A DNA stretch of 52,321 nt, from positions 365,114 to 417,434 of the forward strand of contig NZ_JAIEWN010000001.1 in NCBI RefSeq assembly GCF_019599295.1, given 5' to 3'. Positions 39,895 to 48,446 of the stretch are shown piece after piece. A program made the translations under genes and the position numbers. Source of the stretch: Oscillochloris sp. ZM17-4. Lineage in GTDB: Bacteria; Chloroflexota; Chloroflexia; Chloroflexales; Chloroflexaceae. The first letter of the stretch is position 1, and each line of letters starts with the position of its first letter. The notes under the pieces were generated by a model. That model did not search any database, was not told where the DNA came from, and saw nothing but the letters and a program-made list of their open reading frames with translations.

Positions 39895-41451
39895 TCAATG
39901 GGCTTCTACGGCCGTTTCGATTGACTCGCTCGACAGTGCCACCGCAGGCGGGGGCAGGTTGTCCTGGGCAATTGGGCGGCGCGAGCCGTGCTTGCAGTTT
40001 TCGAGCTGATCCTTCAGGTTGCGTCGGAAGAGGATGCTCGTCACCGTTGTGATCAGCTTATTGTTATTCATGAGTACGCGGCGGACGTTGGCCCGCCAGG
40101 TAAACATGCCCAGAAAGTGCTCGATGTACTTGATCTGATACTCGTAGGGGTCGTAGCGGTCGCAGCGCACCACCAGGTTATGGGCCGTGTACTTGTCCCA
40201 GTCCTCATCGACGACCAGCCCCTTGGCCTTATACTCCTTGTAGAGCTCCGTGCCGGGGTAGGGGGTGAGGATCGAGTAGATCGGCATCACCAGGGCATTC
40301 TCGACCACGAAATCCATCGTGGCGTCCATATCCTCGTAGGTGTCGATCTCCGGGTTGACCAGGAAGTTGCCCTGGATGGGCAGCCCGGCCTTGCGGCAGT
40401 CGGAGATAATCCGCGAGTAGTCGGCGGCGGTGTTGATCCGGCCCTTGTTATAGGTCTTGAGCGTCTCCTGGTTGATCGACTCAAAGCCGACCAGCGCCAT
40501 CGCGCAGCCCGCCTTCACCAGCAGCTCGACCGTCTTCGCGTCATCGAGGAACTTCAGGCTAATAAAGCTGCTGAAGCGGATGTTACACTCGGACAGGATC
40601 TCCATGATCTCCCACATGCGCTGCTTGTTCACGCCCAGGTTCTCGTCGGTGAACATGAACCAGGGCTTATCGCCATAGCGCGTCTCGCGGAACCAGACCC
40701 GCTTTGCGGTGGCGATCTGCTCGCGGATGGAGTCGGGGGACTGGATGCGGTAGAGCCGGCCGGTGAAGTTCGGGGTGACGCAGAACGAGCATGTGAAGGG
40801 GCAGCCGCGGGTCATATAGATCGGGATGGACTTACGCGAGTCGACCTTGCCGCGCTTGCTGCAGAGGAAGATACGCTCATAGTCGATCACCGGCACCTCA
40901 TTGACGGCTGCGAAGTGGACGGCCTCGTAGCGGCGCTGGAGCTTGCCGTCGGCCACATCCTGGAGTACGTTTGCCCAGAGATTCTCGGCCTCGCCGCTGA
41001 CCACACAGTCGGCGTGGGCGAGCGCCTCGTCGTAGTTGAACGAGACGTGTACGCCGCCCAGCACGACGGGGATGCCGCGGGCGCGGAATCTGTCGGCGAT
41101 CTCGTAGGCCCTAGTCGCGTTCAGCGTGCGGGTGGTGATGCCGACCATGTCGTAGCCGCCATCGTAGTTGACCACATCGCCGAACAGTTCATCGACCAGC
41201 TCGATCTCGTGCTGTGGCGGGGTGATGCTCACGAGCACGCCCACGGCCATCGAGAAGAGCGCCTTCTGGCTAGTGTCCTCCTCTTTCTTACCCTTCGGGG
41301 TGATCAGGAGGATCTTGAGCGGCCGGATCGAATCGACGGGGCGGAGCGGCGCATACATCGAGGTCGGAGTTAGCTCGATCAGCGAGCCATTAGCAGACAT
41401 ACTATCAGTCTGCTTCCCTCCGACGGCTGGGGTTGTACCGGAACTGGTCAT
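39895..41451 (-). CDS. Cobalamin-binding-type radical SAM enzyme, second of pair
   Basis: The 518-residue protein has an N-terminal B12-binding-like domain (about 55-180; VVLGGVHVSFNYDEAL), a radical SAM motif TRGCPFTCSFCVTPNF at about 225-240, and a C-terminal extension (ILTPYPGTELYKEY). It is distantly related to its downstream neighbour. A strong AAGGGAGGT precedes the ATG at 41451 at 5-6 nt; an upstream in-frame ATG (41469) overlaps this ribosome binding site and is rejected. Likely products are methylated or ring-modified tetrapyrroles or lipids; the substrate is unknown. Confidence 0.83.
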   Translation of the reverse strand: MTSSGTTPAVGGKQTDSMSANGSLIELTPTSMYAPLRPVDSIRPLKILLITPKGKKEEDTSQKALFSMAVGVLVSITPPQHEIELVDELFGDVVNYDGGYDMVGITTRTLNATRAYEIADRFRARGIPVVLGGVHVSFNYDEALAHADCVVSGEAENLWANVLQDVADGKLQRRYEAVHFAAVNEVPVIDYERIFLCSKRGKVDSRKSIPIYMTRGCPFTCSFCVTPNFTGRLYRIQSPDSIREQIATAKRVWFRETRYGDKPWFMFTDENLGVNKQRMWEIMEILSECNIRFSSFISLKFLDDAKTVELLVKAGCAMALVGFESINQETLKTYNKGRINTAADYSRIISDCRKAGLPIQGNFLVNPEIDTYEDMDATMDFVVENALVMPIYSILTPYPGTELYKEYKAKGLVVDEDWDKYTAHNLVVRCDRYDPYEYQIKYIEHFLGMFTWRANVRRVLMNNNKLITTVTSILFRRNLKDQLENCKHGSRRPIAQDNLPPPAVALSSESIETAVEAH

Positions 41452-42015
41452 TGTGACCTCCCTTGGCATCCTGGCGAGTGGTGCGGCTCGTCCACCTGTC
41501 TTTAGTTTGTCTGCGCAGCTTTCCTAGGGGGAAAACGTGCATGTTTCCACACGCAACCCACAACGACGCTGCGCTATCTAGAGCGTAGACACGCCACCAT
41601 ACTATGAGAGACGATGTACAATGGTTTGATAATTATACAACAGAGTGCTTTATATGTCCAGGGGTTTATTAGTAAAACAGCTTCTTTATTTGCGAAAGTT
41701 GGGGGGTGTCGAGCGCCTTGCTGCGCTTCTCGGCGTGCGGAGTATGCACCCTTCAGATCCCATTGTGAGGCCAGCGCATCATGGGGGGCGATGAGCTACG
41801 AGCTTTCTGATATGCGACGATGATCATCTCGTCTGATTATCACGCCAGTGTCATAAAATCACAAACTGTGCATGCATGGGACAAAAGCGTGATGCTCTCA
41901 GGTTTACCGGCCAAATTATGGTTTGACCCCTGCCTCCCACCCCGCTATAATGCCCCTACTATCTTCTATTGAGACTGATCAGCTATAGATCACCTCGGAG
42001 CTACAGGAGCTACTC
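41452..42015. other. Divergent intergenic region, lower GC, no gene
   Basis: About 560 bp between the radical SAM pair and the DsbA-like gene show no convincing coding frame. Base composition is visibly more AT-rich than the rest of the window, especially 41590-41700. It holds a near-consensus promoter for the DsbA gene (41923-41951) and presumably the promoter of the radical SAM operon. Confidence 0.7.
41923..41951 (+). promoter_or_regulatory. Sigma-70-type promoter for the DsbA-like gene
   Basis: TTGACC (41923-41928) and TATAAT (41946-41951) are separated by exactly 17 nt, about 65 bp before ATG 42016. Confidence 0.75.
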
Positions 42016-42726
42016 ATGAGTGTACAGGGCCAGCGCGGCCGGAAGGTTACGCGCAAGAGCCGTAATTCGCTGACCACCTTCTATATGCTGGTTGGCGGCG
42101 TGCTCGTTCTCGTCCTTGGCTTTGTCGGGGTCTTCGCGCTGCGCGGGGGCTTCTCCAGCACCGTGACCCCGGTCACCGCAGCGGTAGGCACCACTGCCGA
42201 TGGCTACTACTATAAGGGCAACCCCGATGCCCCGGTGAAGGTGATCGAGTACGGCGACTACCAGTGCCCCTCGTGCGCGTTCTACGACAAGAGCCTCGCG
42301 CCGATCATTGATCGCGACTATGTGAACACCGGCAAGGTGCAGTTCATCTACCACGAGCTGCCGCTCACATCTATCCACCCGAATGCGCAGGTCTCGGCGG
42401 AGGCCGCCCGCTGCGCCGGCGACCAGGATGTGGCGAAGTACTGGCAGATGCATGACATGCTCTTCCTGAACCAGGATCAGTGGGCCGGCCTGAGCTCGCC
42501 GCAGAACACCTTCAGCAGCTATGCCGGGCAGCTGGGCCTGGATCGGGGTGCCTTCGATAGCTGTCTGAGCAGCGGCGCGAACACCGCCGTGATCCAGGCC
42601 GCCGAGCAGGCCGGGATCGCGGCTGGCATCCAGGCCACGCCAACCTTCGATGTGAATGGTACCCAGGTCAGCGCCAATGAGGTCGCCGCCACGATCGACG
42701 CGGCCCTGCGGGCACTGGGCCAGTAG
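42016..42726 (+). CDS. Membrane-anchored DsbA-like thiol-disulfide oxidoreductase
   Basis: The 236-residue protein has a basic N-terminus, one transmembrane helix (about 21-42) and an extracytoplasmic thioredoxin-fold domain with the active site C84-P-S-C87 (DYQCPSCAFY) and the cis-proline region GIQATPTFDVNG. It belongs to the DSBA/thioredoxin_4 group and probably introduces or shuffles disulfides outside the cytoplasm. ATG 42016 follows ACAGGAG-like sequence. It precedes secD, though each has its own promoter. Confidence 0.92.
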   Translation: MSVQGQRGRKVTRKSRNSLTTFYMLVGGVLVLVLGFVGVFALRGGFSSTVTPVTAAVGTTADGYYYKGNPDAPVKVIEYGDYQCPSCAFYDKSLAPIIDRDYVNTGKVQFIYHELPLTSIHPNAQVSAEAARCAGDQDVAKYWQMHDMLFLNQDQWAGLSSPQNTFSSYAGQLGLDRGAFDSCLSSGANTAVIQAAEQAGIAAGIQATPTFDVNGTQVSANEVAATIDAALRALGQ

Positions 42727-42765
42727 CTCACGGGTGGAGGCGGCCCTGCCGCCCCCCCATGCGCA

Positions 42766-42881
42766 TCAACGTTAGGGCTGCCGCCCTAAAACCGGTGTTG
42801 TTTTGGCCAACATGGCCAGCGAAGCTGGCCATGTTGGCCAAAACAACAAGAAATTCTGGGGGTCCCGGGGCTTACGTTGAT
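42766..42881. repeat. Nested palindromes between the DsbA-like gene and secD
   Basis: A perfect 23-bp stem (42798-42820 with 42824-42846, loop GAA) is enclosed by CATCAACGT (42766-42774) and ACGTTGATG (42873-42881), and further out by GGCGGCCCTGCCGCC repeated on both sides. Likely terminator or mRNA-end structure after the DsbA gene; no gene is seen in 42727-43006. Confidence 0.8.
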
Positions 42882-42933
42882 GTGTATAGGGGGCGGCCCT
42901 GCCGCCCCCATACCTTCTTTAGCCAATCCGTGA

Positions 42934-42962
42934 TTGACACTCGTGGGTGCCGCGACTATAAT
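42934..42962 (+). promoter_or_regulatory. Consensus sigma-70-type promoter for secD
   Basis: TTGACA (42934-42939) and TATAAT (42957-42962) match the consensus exactly with a 17-nt spacer, about 45 bp before GTG 43007. Confidence 0.85.
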
Positions 42963-43006
42963 TACGCGGTTTGCAATCAAATCACAACGAAATCGGGTGG
43001 TTCATC

Positions 43007-44425
43007 GTGCGAAGTCGAGATCTCTACTCCCTGCTGCTGATCGTGATTGTGGCTGGGGTGGCGCTGTTTATTAACCTCGCCCCCAGCCAGAACTTCCTCG
43101 GGCGCGACGTGCGCTTTCGTCTGGGCCTCGATCTCCAGGGCGGCATCCAGGTGCTGCTGCGGACGACGAGCGCCGCCGCCACCGCAGATGAGGTGAAGAC
43201 GGCGGCCGGCGTGATCGAGCGCCGGGTCAACGGCCTCGGCGTCGGCGAGACGGTGGTGCAGGTTGCGGGCAGCGACCGCATTATCGTGGAACTGCCGGGT
43301 GTTGATAACCCTGAGCAGGCGGTCGAGACGCTGCGCGGCACGGGCCGCCTGGAGTTTATCGACTCCCAGGGCCAGTACATCCCTGATGGCACGGTGGTCC
43401 GCACGACGGGCGACCCGAACCCGGCGAAGCTGGCAAACACGAACCCGATCACTGGCACCGACACGGTGACGAATACCGCCGCCGCCGGTCCGATCTACCC
43501 GAGCATCACCGATGGCAAAGATCTTGACACCAGCGCGGTGCAGCCGGCCTTCTCGCAGGGCGGCACGCTCGGCAGCCGCCCGGCGGTCTCCTTCTCGTTT
43601 AAGGGGAACTCAGCCACGAGCCTGGCGCAGTTCACCGCGACGAATGTCGGCAAGCCCATGTGTATCGTCCTCGATAGCGAGGTGGTCAGCTGCCCGGTGA
43701 TCAACGCCGCGCTGACCGATGGCTCTGGCGTGATCGAGACGAACAGCACCGCCGACCGCGACCGCATCCTCAACCAGCTGAAGTATGGCGCCCTGCCGAT
43801 CCCGCTGGAGGTTGAGACGAGCCGCACGGTCTCGGCGACCCTCGGCCAGGACTCGGTGCGGACAAGCATCGCGGCGGGTATCGCCGGCCTGGTGGTGGTA
43901 GCCCTGTTTATGGTGCTGTTCTACCGGCTCCCCGGCTTCCTGGCGGCCCTCGCCCTGATCGTCTACACCGCGATCAGCTTCGCGATCTACCGGCTCATCC
44001 CGATCACGCTGACACTGCCGGGCATCGCCGGGTTTATCCTCTCGATCGGCCTCGCTGTGGACGCCAATGTGCTGATCTTCGCCCGTCTGCGCGAGGAGTA
44101 TCGCCGTGGCCGCGATATCCGCACGTCGCTGGAGCTTGGCTTCCAGGAGTCCTGGCCGGCCATCCGCGACTCGAGCGCCTCGACCCTGATCACGAGCGTG
44201 GTGCTGTTCCTGTTTGGGAATAGCTTCGGCGTGAGCATCATCAAGGGCTTCGCGATCACGCTGGGCCTGGGCATCGTGATCAGCCTGTTCACCGCTATCG
44301 TCGTCACCCGCACCTTCCTGCGCCTGGCCGCGCCGGTGTTCAGCGAGCGGAACGCCTGGCTCTTCGGGATCGACCGGCGCAACACGCCGTCGGCCGACCC
44401 TGCCGCTCCTGCTGAGGCGATGTAG
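43007..44425 (+). CDS. secD: Protein translocase subunit SecD
   Basis: SecD, with SecF, uses the proton-motive force to help pull exported proteins across the membrane. The 472-residue protein has TM1 near the N-terminus, FRLGLDLQGGIQVLL, the periplasmic P1 region (about 60-285) and the C-terminal helix bundle with GLAVDANVLIFARLREE and ESWPAIRDSSASTLITS. The GTG at 43007 is chosen (GGGTGG 6 nt before); a TTG at 42971 is too close to the promoter. secF starts 30 bp downstream but is broken. Confidence 0.94.
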   Translation: MRSRDLYSLLLIVIVAGVALFINLAPSQNFLGRDVRFRLGLDLQGGIQVLLRTTSAAATADEVKTAAGVIERRVNGLGVGETVVQVAGSDRIIVELPGVDNPEQAVETLRGTGRLEFIDSQGQYIPDGTVVRTTGDPNPAKLANTNPITGTDTVTNTAAAGPIYPSITDGKDLDTSAVQPAFSQGGTLGSRPAVSFSFKGNSATSLAQFTATNVGKPMCIVLDSEVVSCPVINAALTDGSGVIETNSTADRDRILNQLKYGALPIPLEVETSRTVSATLGQDSVRTSIAAGIAGLVVVALFMVLFYRLPGFLAALALIVYTAISFAIYRLIPITLTLPGIAGFILSIGLAVDANVLIFARLREEYRRGRDIRTSLELGFQESWPAIRDSSASTLITSVVLFLFGNSFGVSIIKGFAITLGLGIVISLFTAIVVTRTFLRLAAPVFSERNAWLFGIDRRNTPSADPAAPAEAM

Positions 44426-44455
44426 CTTACCGAAGACTGGATACAGGACACAGCT

Positions 44456-44665
44456 ATGGAAAATCTCGTCCGCCATCGCTACTGGTGGTTTACCATATCG
44501 CTCATTATTATTCTGCCGGGGCTCTACTTCCTGCTGCTGAACCCGGTGATCACGACGGGCAGCTTTGGGGTCGGCCTGCGCCCGAATGTCCACGCAGCTG
44601 TCGGAGCGGCTCATCGCCGGCGCGCAGGCTCTGCGGCTGGCGCGGCGCGACGCGGGCGGCGTTGA
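44456..44665 (+). pseudogene. secF: N-terminal fragment of SecF
   Basis: ATG 44456, just after secD, begins MENLVRHRYWWF followed by a hydrophobic helix (ISLIIILPGLYFLLL), as in SecF TM1. After FGVGLRPN at about 44590 the sequence becomes antisense to the zinc-ribbon/FHA gene, and the frame stops at 44665. SecF is about 300 residues; only ~45 remain. It would be essential for a complete SecDF pump, so a real loss or an assembly join must be considered. Confidence 0.75.
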
Positions 44666-45338
44666 GGAAGGTGCCGTTGGTGCTGTCGAGGTCCTCGACG
44701 AGCACCTGTCCGCCCTGGAGGAAGATGCGGGCGTGACGCCGGCCGACCCCGCGCTCCAGGGCGCCGTGGTCGGTCAGGTCGATGTCGGGGAAGACGTTGC
44801 TCACCGGGTCGGCCCGGCCGATCACGGCCTGCCCCGCGGCGGGCAGGGGGAGGTTTGCGCCGGCGGGCTGGATGGCCAGGCGGACCCCGGCCAGGCTGGG
44901 GCGGCCCTGGGCCGGCGGGGTGACGGCCGGCGGGGTGACGATCGGCGGCGGGGCCACCGGCTGCGGCGGGGTGACGACCGGCGGGGTGACGATCGGCGGC
45001 GGGGCCACCGGCTGCGGCGGGGGGTAGCTCGGCTGGGGCGGCACACCGGCGTATGGCAGGCTGGGGGCCGCCGCCGCCGGGGCCGGCGGCCCGCTCAGCA
45101 GCGACGCGCCGCAGGTGTCGCAGAAGGCCTCGCCCGGGATCACCGCCGTGCCGCACTGCGGGCACACGCTCGGCCCGGCGGCGATCGTCGCCCCGGTGGC
45201 CGCCGGGGCGGGCGGCGGCGCCATGGCCGGGGTTGGGGCTGGCGGGGCCGCCGGGACGGCGATCAGCTGGGCGCCGCACTGGTCGCAGAAGCTGGCCGCC
45301 GCCGGGTTATCGACTCCACACTGGGGGCAAAACGGCAT
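44550..45338 (-). CDS. Zinc-ribbon and FHA-domain protein, C-terminus cut
   Basis: The 262-residue product has two N-terminal zinc ribbons (CPQCG..CDQCG at about 4-22; CPQCG..CDTCG at about 59-78), a Pro-rich middle with a repeated APPPIVTPP unit, and a C-terminal FHA phosphothreonine-binding domain (VIGRADP, GRRHARIF, DLDSTNGTFLN). The last FHA strands are replaced by unrelated residues (PLRQLRGHSG) after about 44605, where the sequence runs into secF from the other side. ATG 45338 is the natural start. Probably a signalling adaptor linked to Ser/Thr kinases; partner unknown. Confidence 0.75.
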   Translation of the reverse strand: MPFCPQCGVDNPAAASFCDQCGAQLIAVPAAPPAPTPAMAPPPAPAATGATIAAGPSVCPQCGTAVIPGEAFCDTCGASLLSGPPAPAAAAPSLPYAGVPPQPSYPPPQPVAPPPIVTPPVVTPPQPVAPPPIVTPPAVTPPAQGRPSLAGVRLAIQPAGANLPLPAAGQAVIGRADPVSNVFPDIDLTDHGALERGVGRRHARIFLQGGQVLVEDLDSTNGTFLNAARVAPRQPQSLRAGDEPLRQLRGHSGAGRPQSCPS

Positions 45339-45513
45339 GGGTAGGCAGACCTTTCGTTCAGAGGTTTGGCACCAGGGTGTTGGCTGAATTATACGTCAGA
45401 ACGAAAGCCTTCGCCCTTCGCCGCCGGAGCGCTTGTCGAAGGTCATCAGCAGCTGTGGCGAGCTGCGCCTGCGTATCTCTCCGCAGACGGCGGCGGTGTG
45501 ATGTGTTGAAAGG

Positions 45514-45680
45514 CAATACCGCAGAAGTAGCGCTGTGACCCGACCGTGCCCGGCCCGTAAACGGGCGGGCTCCTATGGACGAAGGCCGCCTGCGCGGCCT
45601 CGGCCAGCCCGCGCAGGCGGCCTTCGCAGACCGTAGCCGGGGGCTGGGCGATGCGCCACAGCGTGACTTATGCGGTATTG
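45514..45680. repeat. Multi-hairpin interspersed repeat, copy B (upstream of GGDEF gene)
   Basis: The element is bounded by CAATACCGCA (45514-45523) and its exact inverse TGCGGTATTG (45671-45680). Inside are TGCCCGGCCCGTAAACGGGC and arms GAAGGCCGCCTGCGCGGC / GCGCAGGCGGCCTTC, as in copy A at 6447-6638. It lies in the 460-bp gap 45339-45802, which otherwise shows no gene, about 120 bp before the start of the next signalling gene. Confidence 0.8.
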
Positions 45681-45802
45681 TGTTAAAAGTTAAGAGATCT
45701 TCACCTAGAGAGATTTGCGCGCATAATGATGTATACTGGCCTCCAAGCATCAACAGGCTAGTTGCATAAAATGTGCAAAGCATGTGCATGAGAGAAGCAC
45801 CC

Positions 45803-47239
45803 ATGCCCACCTCCGACCTCCCCTCCCACAGCCAGCCCGAACGACTCACGGCGCATCGCCATGCGATCATCGATAAGGCCTCCAGCGGTGCCGCGCGGCT
45901 GTGGGCAGGGGATGAGCCGCGCCTCTATCGCGAGATCGTCCGCCACATGGCTGGGGGGATTGCACTCACGCAGATCAACAGCGGGACGGTGCTCTATGTG
46001 AACCCGAAACTCGCGCAGATGCTTGGCTATACGCCCGAGGATCTGCTCGGCCTAAGCATTGATGTCGTCCGACCGCCGAACGGGCGCGACAGCGCCGCCC
46101 TCGTCGCCGAGATCGCCGCAGAGCTCAACGTGAGCGGGACGTGGTCGGGCGACACCCAGCTCCAGCGCAAGGACGGGAGCACGTTCTGGTGCCGCAACAC
46201 GATCTCGCGCTTCGATCACCACGAGTACGGCCAGCTCTGGCTCTCGATCCACGACGATGTCACCGAGCGCAAATCCGTAGAGCACGCCCTGCGGGAGAGC
46301 GAGTCGCGATTCCGGGCGATCTTCCACGAGGACTGCTCGGTGAAGCTGCTGATCGACCCGGAGAGCGGTCGGATCACCGACGCAAACCAGGCGGCGATCG
46401 CGTTCTACGGCTACACCTACGCGCAGCTGACGGGCATGTGTATCCATTCGATCAACCAGATGCCGCCCGATCAGGTGCAGCGCGAGATGGAGAACGCCCA
46501 CACGCGCCGCCGCAACTATTTTACCTTTCGGCACCGCCTGGCCTCCGGCGACATCCGTGACGTGGAGGTCTACTCGACCAGCCTGAAGATCCAGGGCCAG
46601 CCACACCTCTTCTCGATCATCCACGACGTCACCGAGCGCATGCGTGCCGAGGAGGATCTGCACGCGGCCAATACACAGCTCCAGGCGCAGATGGAGGAGC
46701 TGCGCGAGCTGCACGCACAGATGCGCGACCTGGCCATGCGCGACCCGCTCACGCAGCTCTATAACCGGCGCTACCTGCACGAGACGATGCCGCGCGAGAT
46801 CGCCCGCGCCCTGCGCGAGGGCTACGAGCTATCGATCATCATGATCGATATCGATTACTTCAAGCTGGTTAATGATCGCTACGGGCACCTGGCCGGCGAC
46901 GAGGCGCTCCAGGAAGTGTCGGCGCTGATCCTATCGAGCCTGCGGGCCAGCGACATCGCCTGCCGCTACGGCGGCGAGGAGATCCTCTGCCTGCTGACCG
47001 ATACGCCGCTGCCGACCGCAGCCCGGCGCGCTGAGGAGCTGCGTGGCGCGATATCCGCGCACCCAATTATTGCGGCTTGCCCCGAGGCCCGCGTCACCGT
47101 CTCGATCGGCGTGGCCGCCTACCACTACAGCACCGGCAGCATGACCGACGTGATCCGCGCGGCGGATCAGGCGCTCTATCGCGCCAAGGCCGACGGGCGC
47201 AACTGCGTGCGCATCCATTCGCTCGGGGAGGAGATCTAG
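45803..47239 (+). CDS. PAS-PAS-GGDEF diguanylate cyclase
   Basis: The 478-residue cytoplasmic protein has two PAS domains (about 45-165 and 170-290, each ending in DVTER), a short coiled coil, and a GGDEF domain (about 315-478) with DPLTQLYNRRY, the metal-binding IDIDYFKLVNDRYGH and the active site GGEEI. It probably synthesises cyclic di-GMP in response to a signal sensed by the PAS domains; no heme- or flavin-binding residue is obvious. Start is uncertain (45788 or 45803; GAGAG precedes the latter). The next gene starts at the base after its stop codon. Confidence 0.9.
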   Translation: MPTSDLPSHSQPERLTAHRHAIIDKASSGAARLWAGDEPRLYREIVRHMAGGIALTQINSGTVLYVNPKLAQMLGYTPEDLLGLSIDVVRPPNGRDSAALVAEIAAELNVSGTWSGDTQLQRKDGSTFWCRNTISRFDHHEYGQLWLSIHDDVTERKSVEHALRESESRFRAIFHEDCSVKLLIDPESGRITDANQAAIAFYGYTYAQLTGMCIHSINQMPPDQVQREMENAHTRRRNYFTFRHRLASGDIRDVEVYSTSLKIQGQPHLFSIIHDVTERMRAEEDLHAANTQLQAQMEELRELHAQMRDLAMRDPLTQLYNRRYLHETMPREIARALREGYELSIIMIDIDYFKLVNDRYGHLAGDEALQEVSALILSSLRASDIACRYGGEEILCLLTDTPLPTAARRAEELRGAISAHPIIAACPEARVTVSIGVAAYHYSTGSMTDVIRAADQALYRAKADGRNCVRIHSLGEEI

Positions 47240-48370
47240 ATGGATACGCTCACACGCCTGCTGTCCGACCTGGTCGCCATCGACTCGGTGAACCCGGACC
47301 TGGTGCCGGGCGGCGCCGGCGAGGGCCAGATCGCCCGCTTCATCGCCTCGTGGCTCGCCGACGCCGGCCTCGACGTGCATCTGGACGAGGTCTCGCCGGG
47401 CCGGCCGAACGTGATCGGCGTGGCCAGGGGCACGGGCGGCGGCAAGGCGCTGCTGCTCAACGGCCACACAGACACGGTGGGCGTGGCCGGCATGGCCGCC
47501 CCGCACCGGCCCAGGGTGGAAGGCGGCCGGATGTACGGCCGCGGGGCCTACGACATGAAGGGCGGCCTGGCGGCCTGCATGGTGGCCGCCGCCGAGGCGC
47601 GGCGGCGCGGCCTGCGCGGCGATCTGATCATCACGGCGGTGGTGGACGAGGAGTACGCCGGCATGGGCACCCTCGACGTGGCCGCCCGCTACCGGGCCGA
47701 CGCCGCGATCGTGGCCGAGCCCACCGAGCTGCGCCTGATGACGGCCCACAAGGGCTTCGTCTGGCTGGACGTGGAGATCGCCGGGGCGGCGGCCCACGGC
47801 TCGATCCCCGGCGCGGTGGACGCGATCGCGCGCATGGGCGGGGTGCTGCTGGGCATCGACCAGCTCAACCGGCAGCTGATGGCCCGCCCGAGCCACCCGC
47901 TGCTCGGCAGCGGCACCATCCACGCATCGATGATCAGCGGCGGCCAGGAGCAGTCCTCCTACGCCGAGCGCTGCGCCCTGGCCGTCGAGCGGCGCACGGT
48001 GCCCGGAGAGACGCCGGCCCAGGCCGAGTCTGAGCTGCGGGCGATCCTCGACCGGCTGGCCGCCGACACGCCCGACCTGCGGGCCACCCTGCGCCCCGGC
48101 GTCCACCGCGCGCCGATGGAGACCCCCGCCGACGCCGCGCTGCCCGCGCTCATCCGCCGCCACGCCGCCGCCGTGGCCGGCCGCGAGACCCCGATCATCG
48201 GCGGGGCCTACTGGACCGACGCGGCCTCGCTGGCCGAGGCGGGCATCCCGGCGGTGCTCTTCGGCCCCGGCGGCGCCGGCGCCCACGCCGCCGAGGAGTG
48301 GGTCGACCTGGAGAGCGTCGCCCAGTGCGCCGCGATCTACGGGCGGGTGATCGATGAGTTTTGCGGGTGA
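47240..48370 (+). CDS. M20-family deacylase/peptidase (ArgE/DapE-like)
   Basis: The 376-residue metalloenzyme has the first metal histidine in NGHTDTVG, the bridging aspartate in YGRGAYDMKGG, the catalytic DEEYAGMGT and AEPTE, and a small lid/dimerisation domain in the middle. ArgE-like N-acyl amino acid deacetylases and DapE fit equally well; substrate not assigned. It directly follows the GGDEF gene without gap, suggesting translational coupling, although a functional link is not evident. Confidence 0.88.
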   Translation: MDTLTRLLSDLVAIDSVNPDLVPGGAGEGQIARFIASWLADAGLDVHLDEVSPGRPNVIGVARGTGGGKALLLNGHTDTVGVAGMAAPHRPRVEGGRMYGRGAYDMKGGLAACMVAAAEARRRGLRGDLIITAVVDEEYAGMGTLDVAARYRADAAIVAEPTELRLMTAHKGFVWLDVEIAGAAAHGSIPGAVDAIARMGGVLLGIDQLNRQLMARPSHPLLGSGTIHASMISGGQEQSSYAERCALAVERRTVPGETPAQAESELRAILDRLAADTPDLRATLRPGVHRAPMETPADAALPALIRRHAAAVAGRETPIIGGAYWTDAASLAEAGIPAVLFGPGGAGAHAAEEWVDLESVAQCAAIYGRVIDEFCG

Positions 48371-48374
48371 TCGC

Positions 48375-48446
48375 GTAGGGCCGAAGCAATCGCCGCCATG
48401 ACTGCGTCAGCTGACGCAGTCATGGCGGCGATTGCTTCGGCCCTGC
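48375..48446. repeat. 36-bp-arm palindrome, GTAGGGCCGAAGCA-end family
   Basis: Arms 48375-48410 and 48411-48446 are complementary with one mismatch and no loop, between convergent genes. It shares its outer 14 nt with the palindromes at 1550 and 30791. Its right arm codes for the C-terminus and TGA stop of the lipoate-ligase-like protein. Confidence 0.92.

Noticed and set aside
38494-41451. Naming either radical SAM gene bchE
   Set aside because: Both share the B12-radical SAM architecture, but their N-termini do not match what I recognise of BchE, and the same architecture occurs in several other families.
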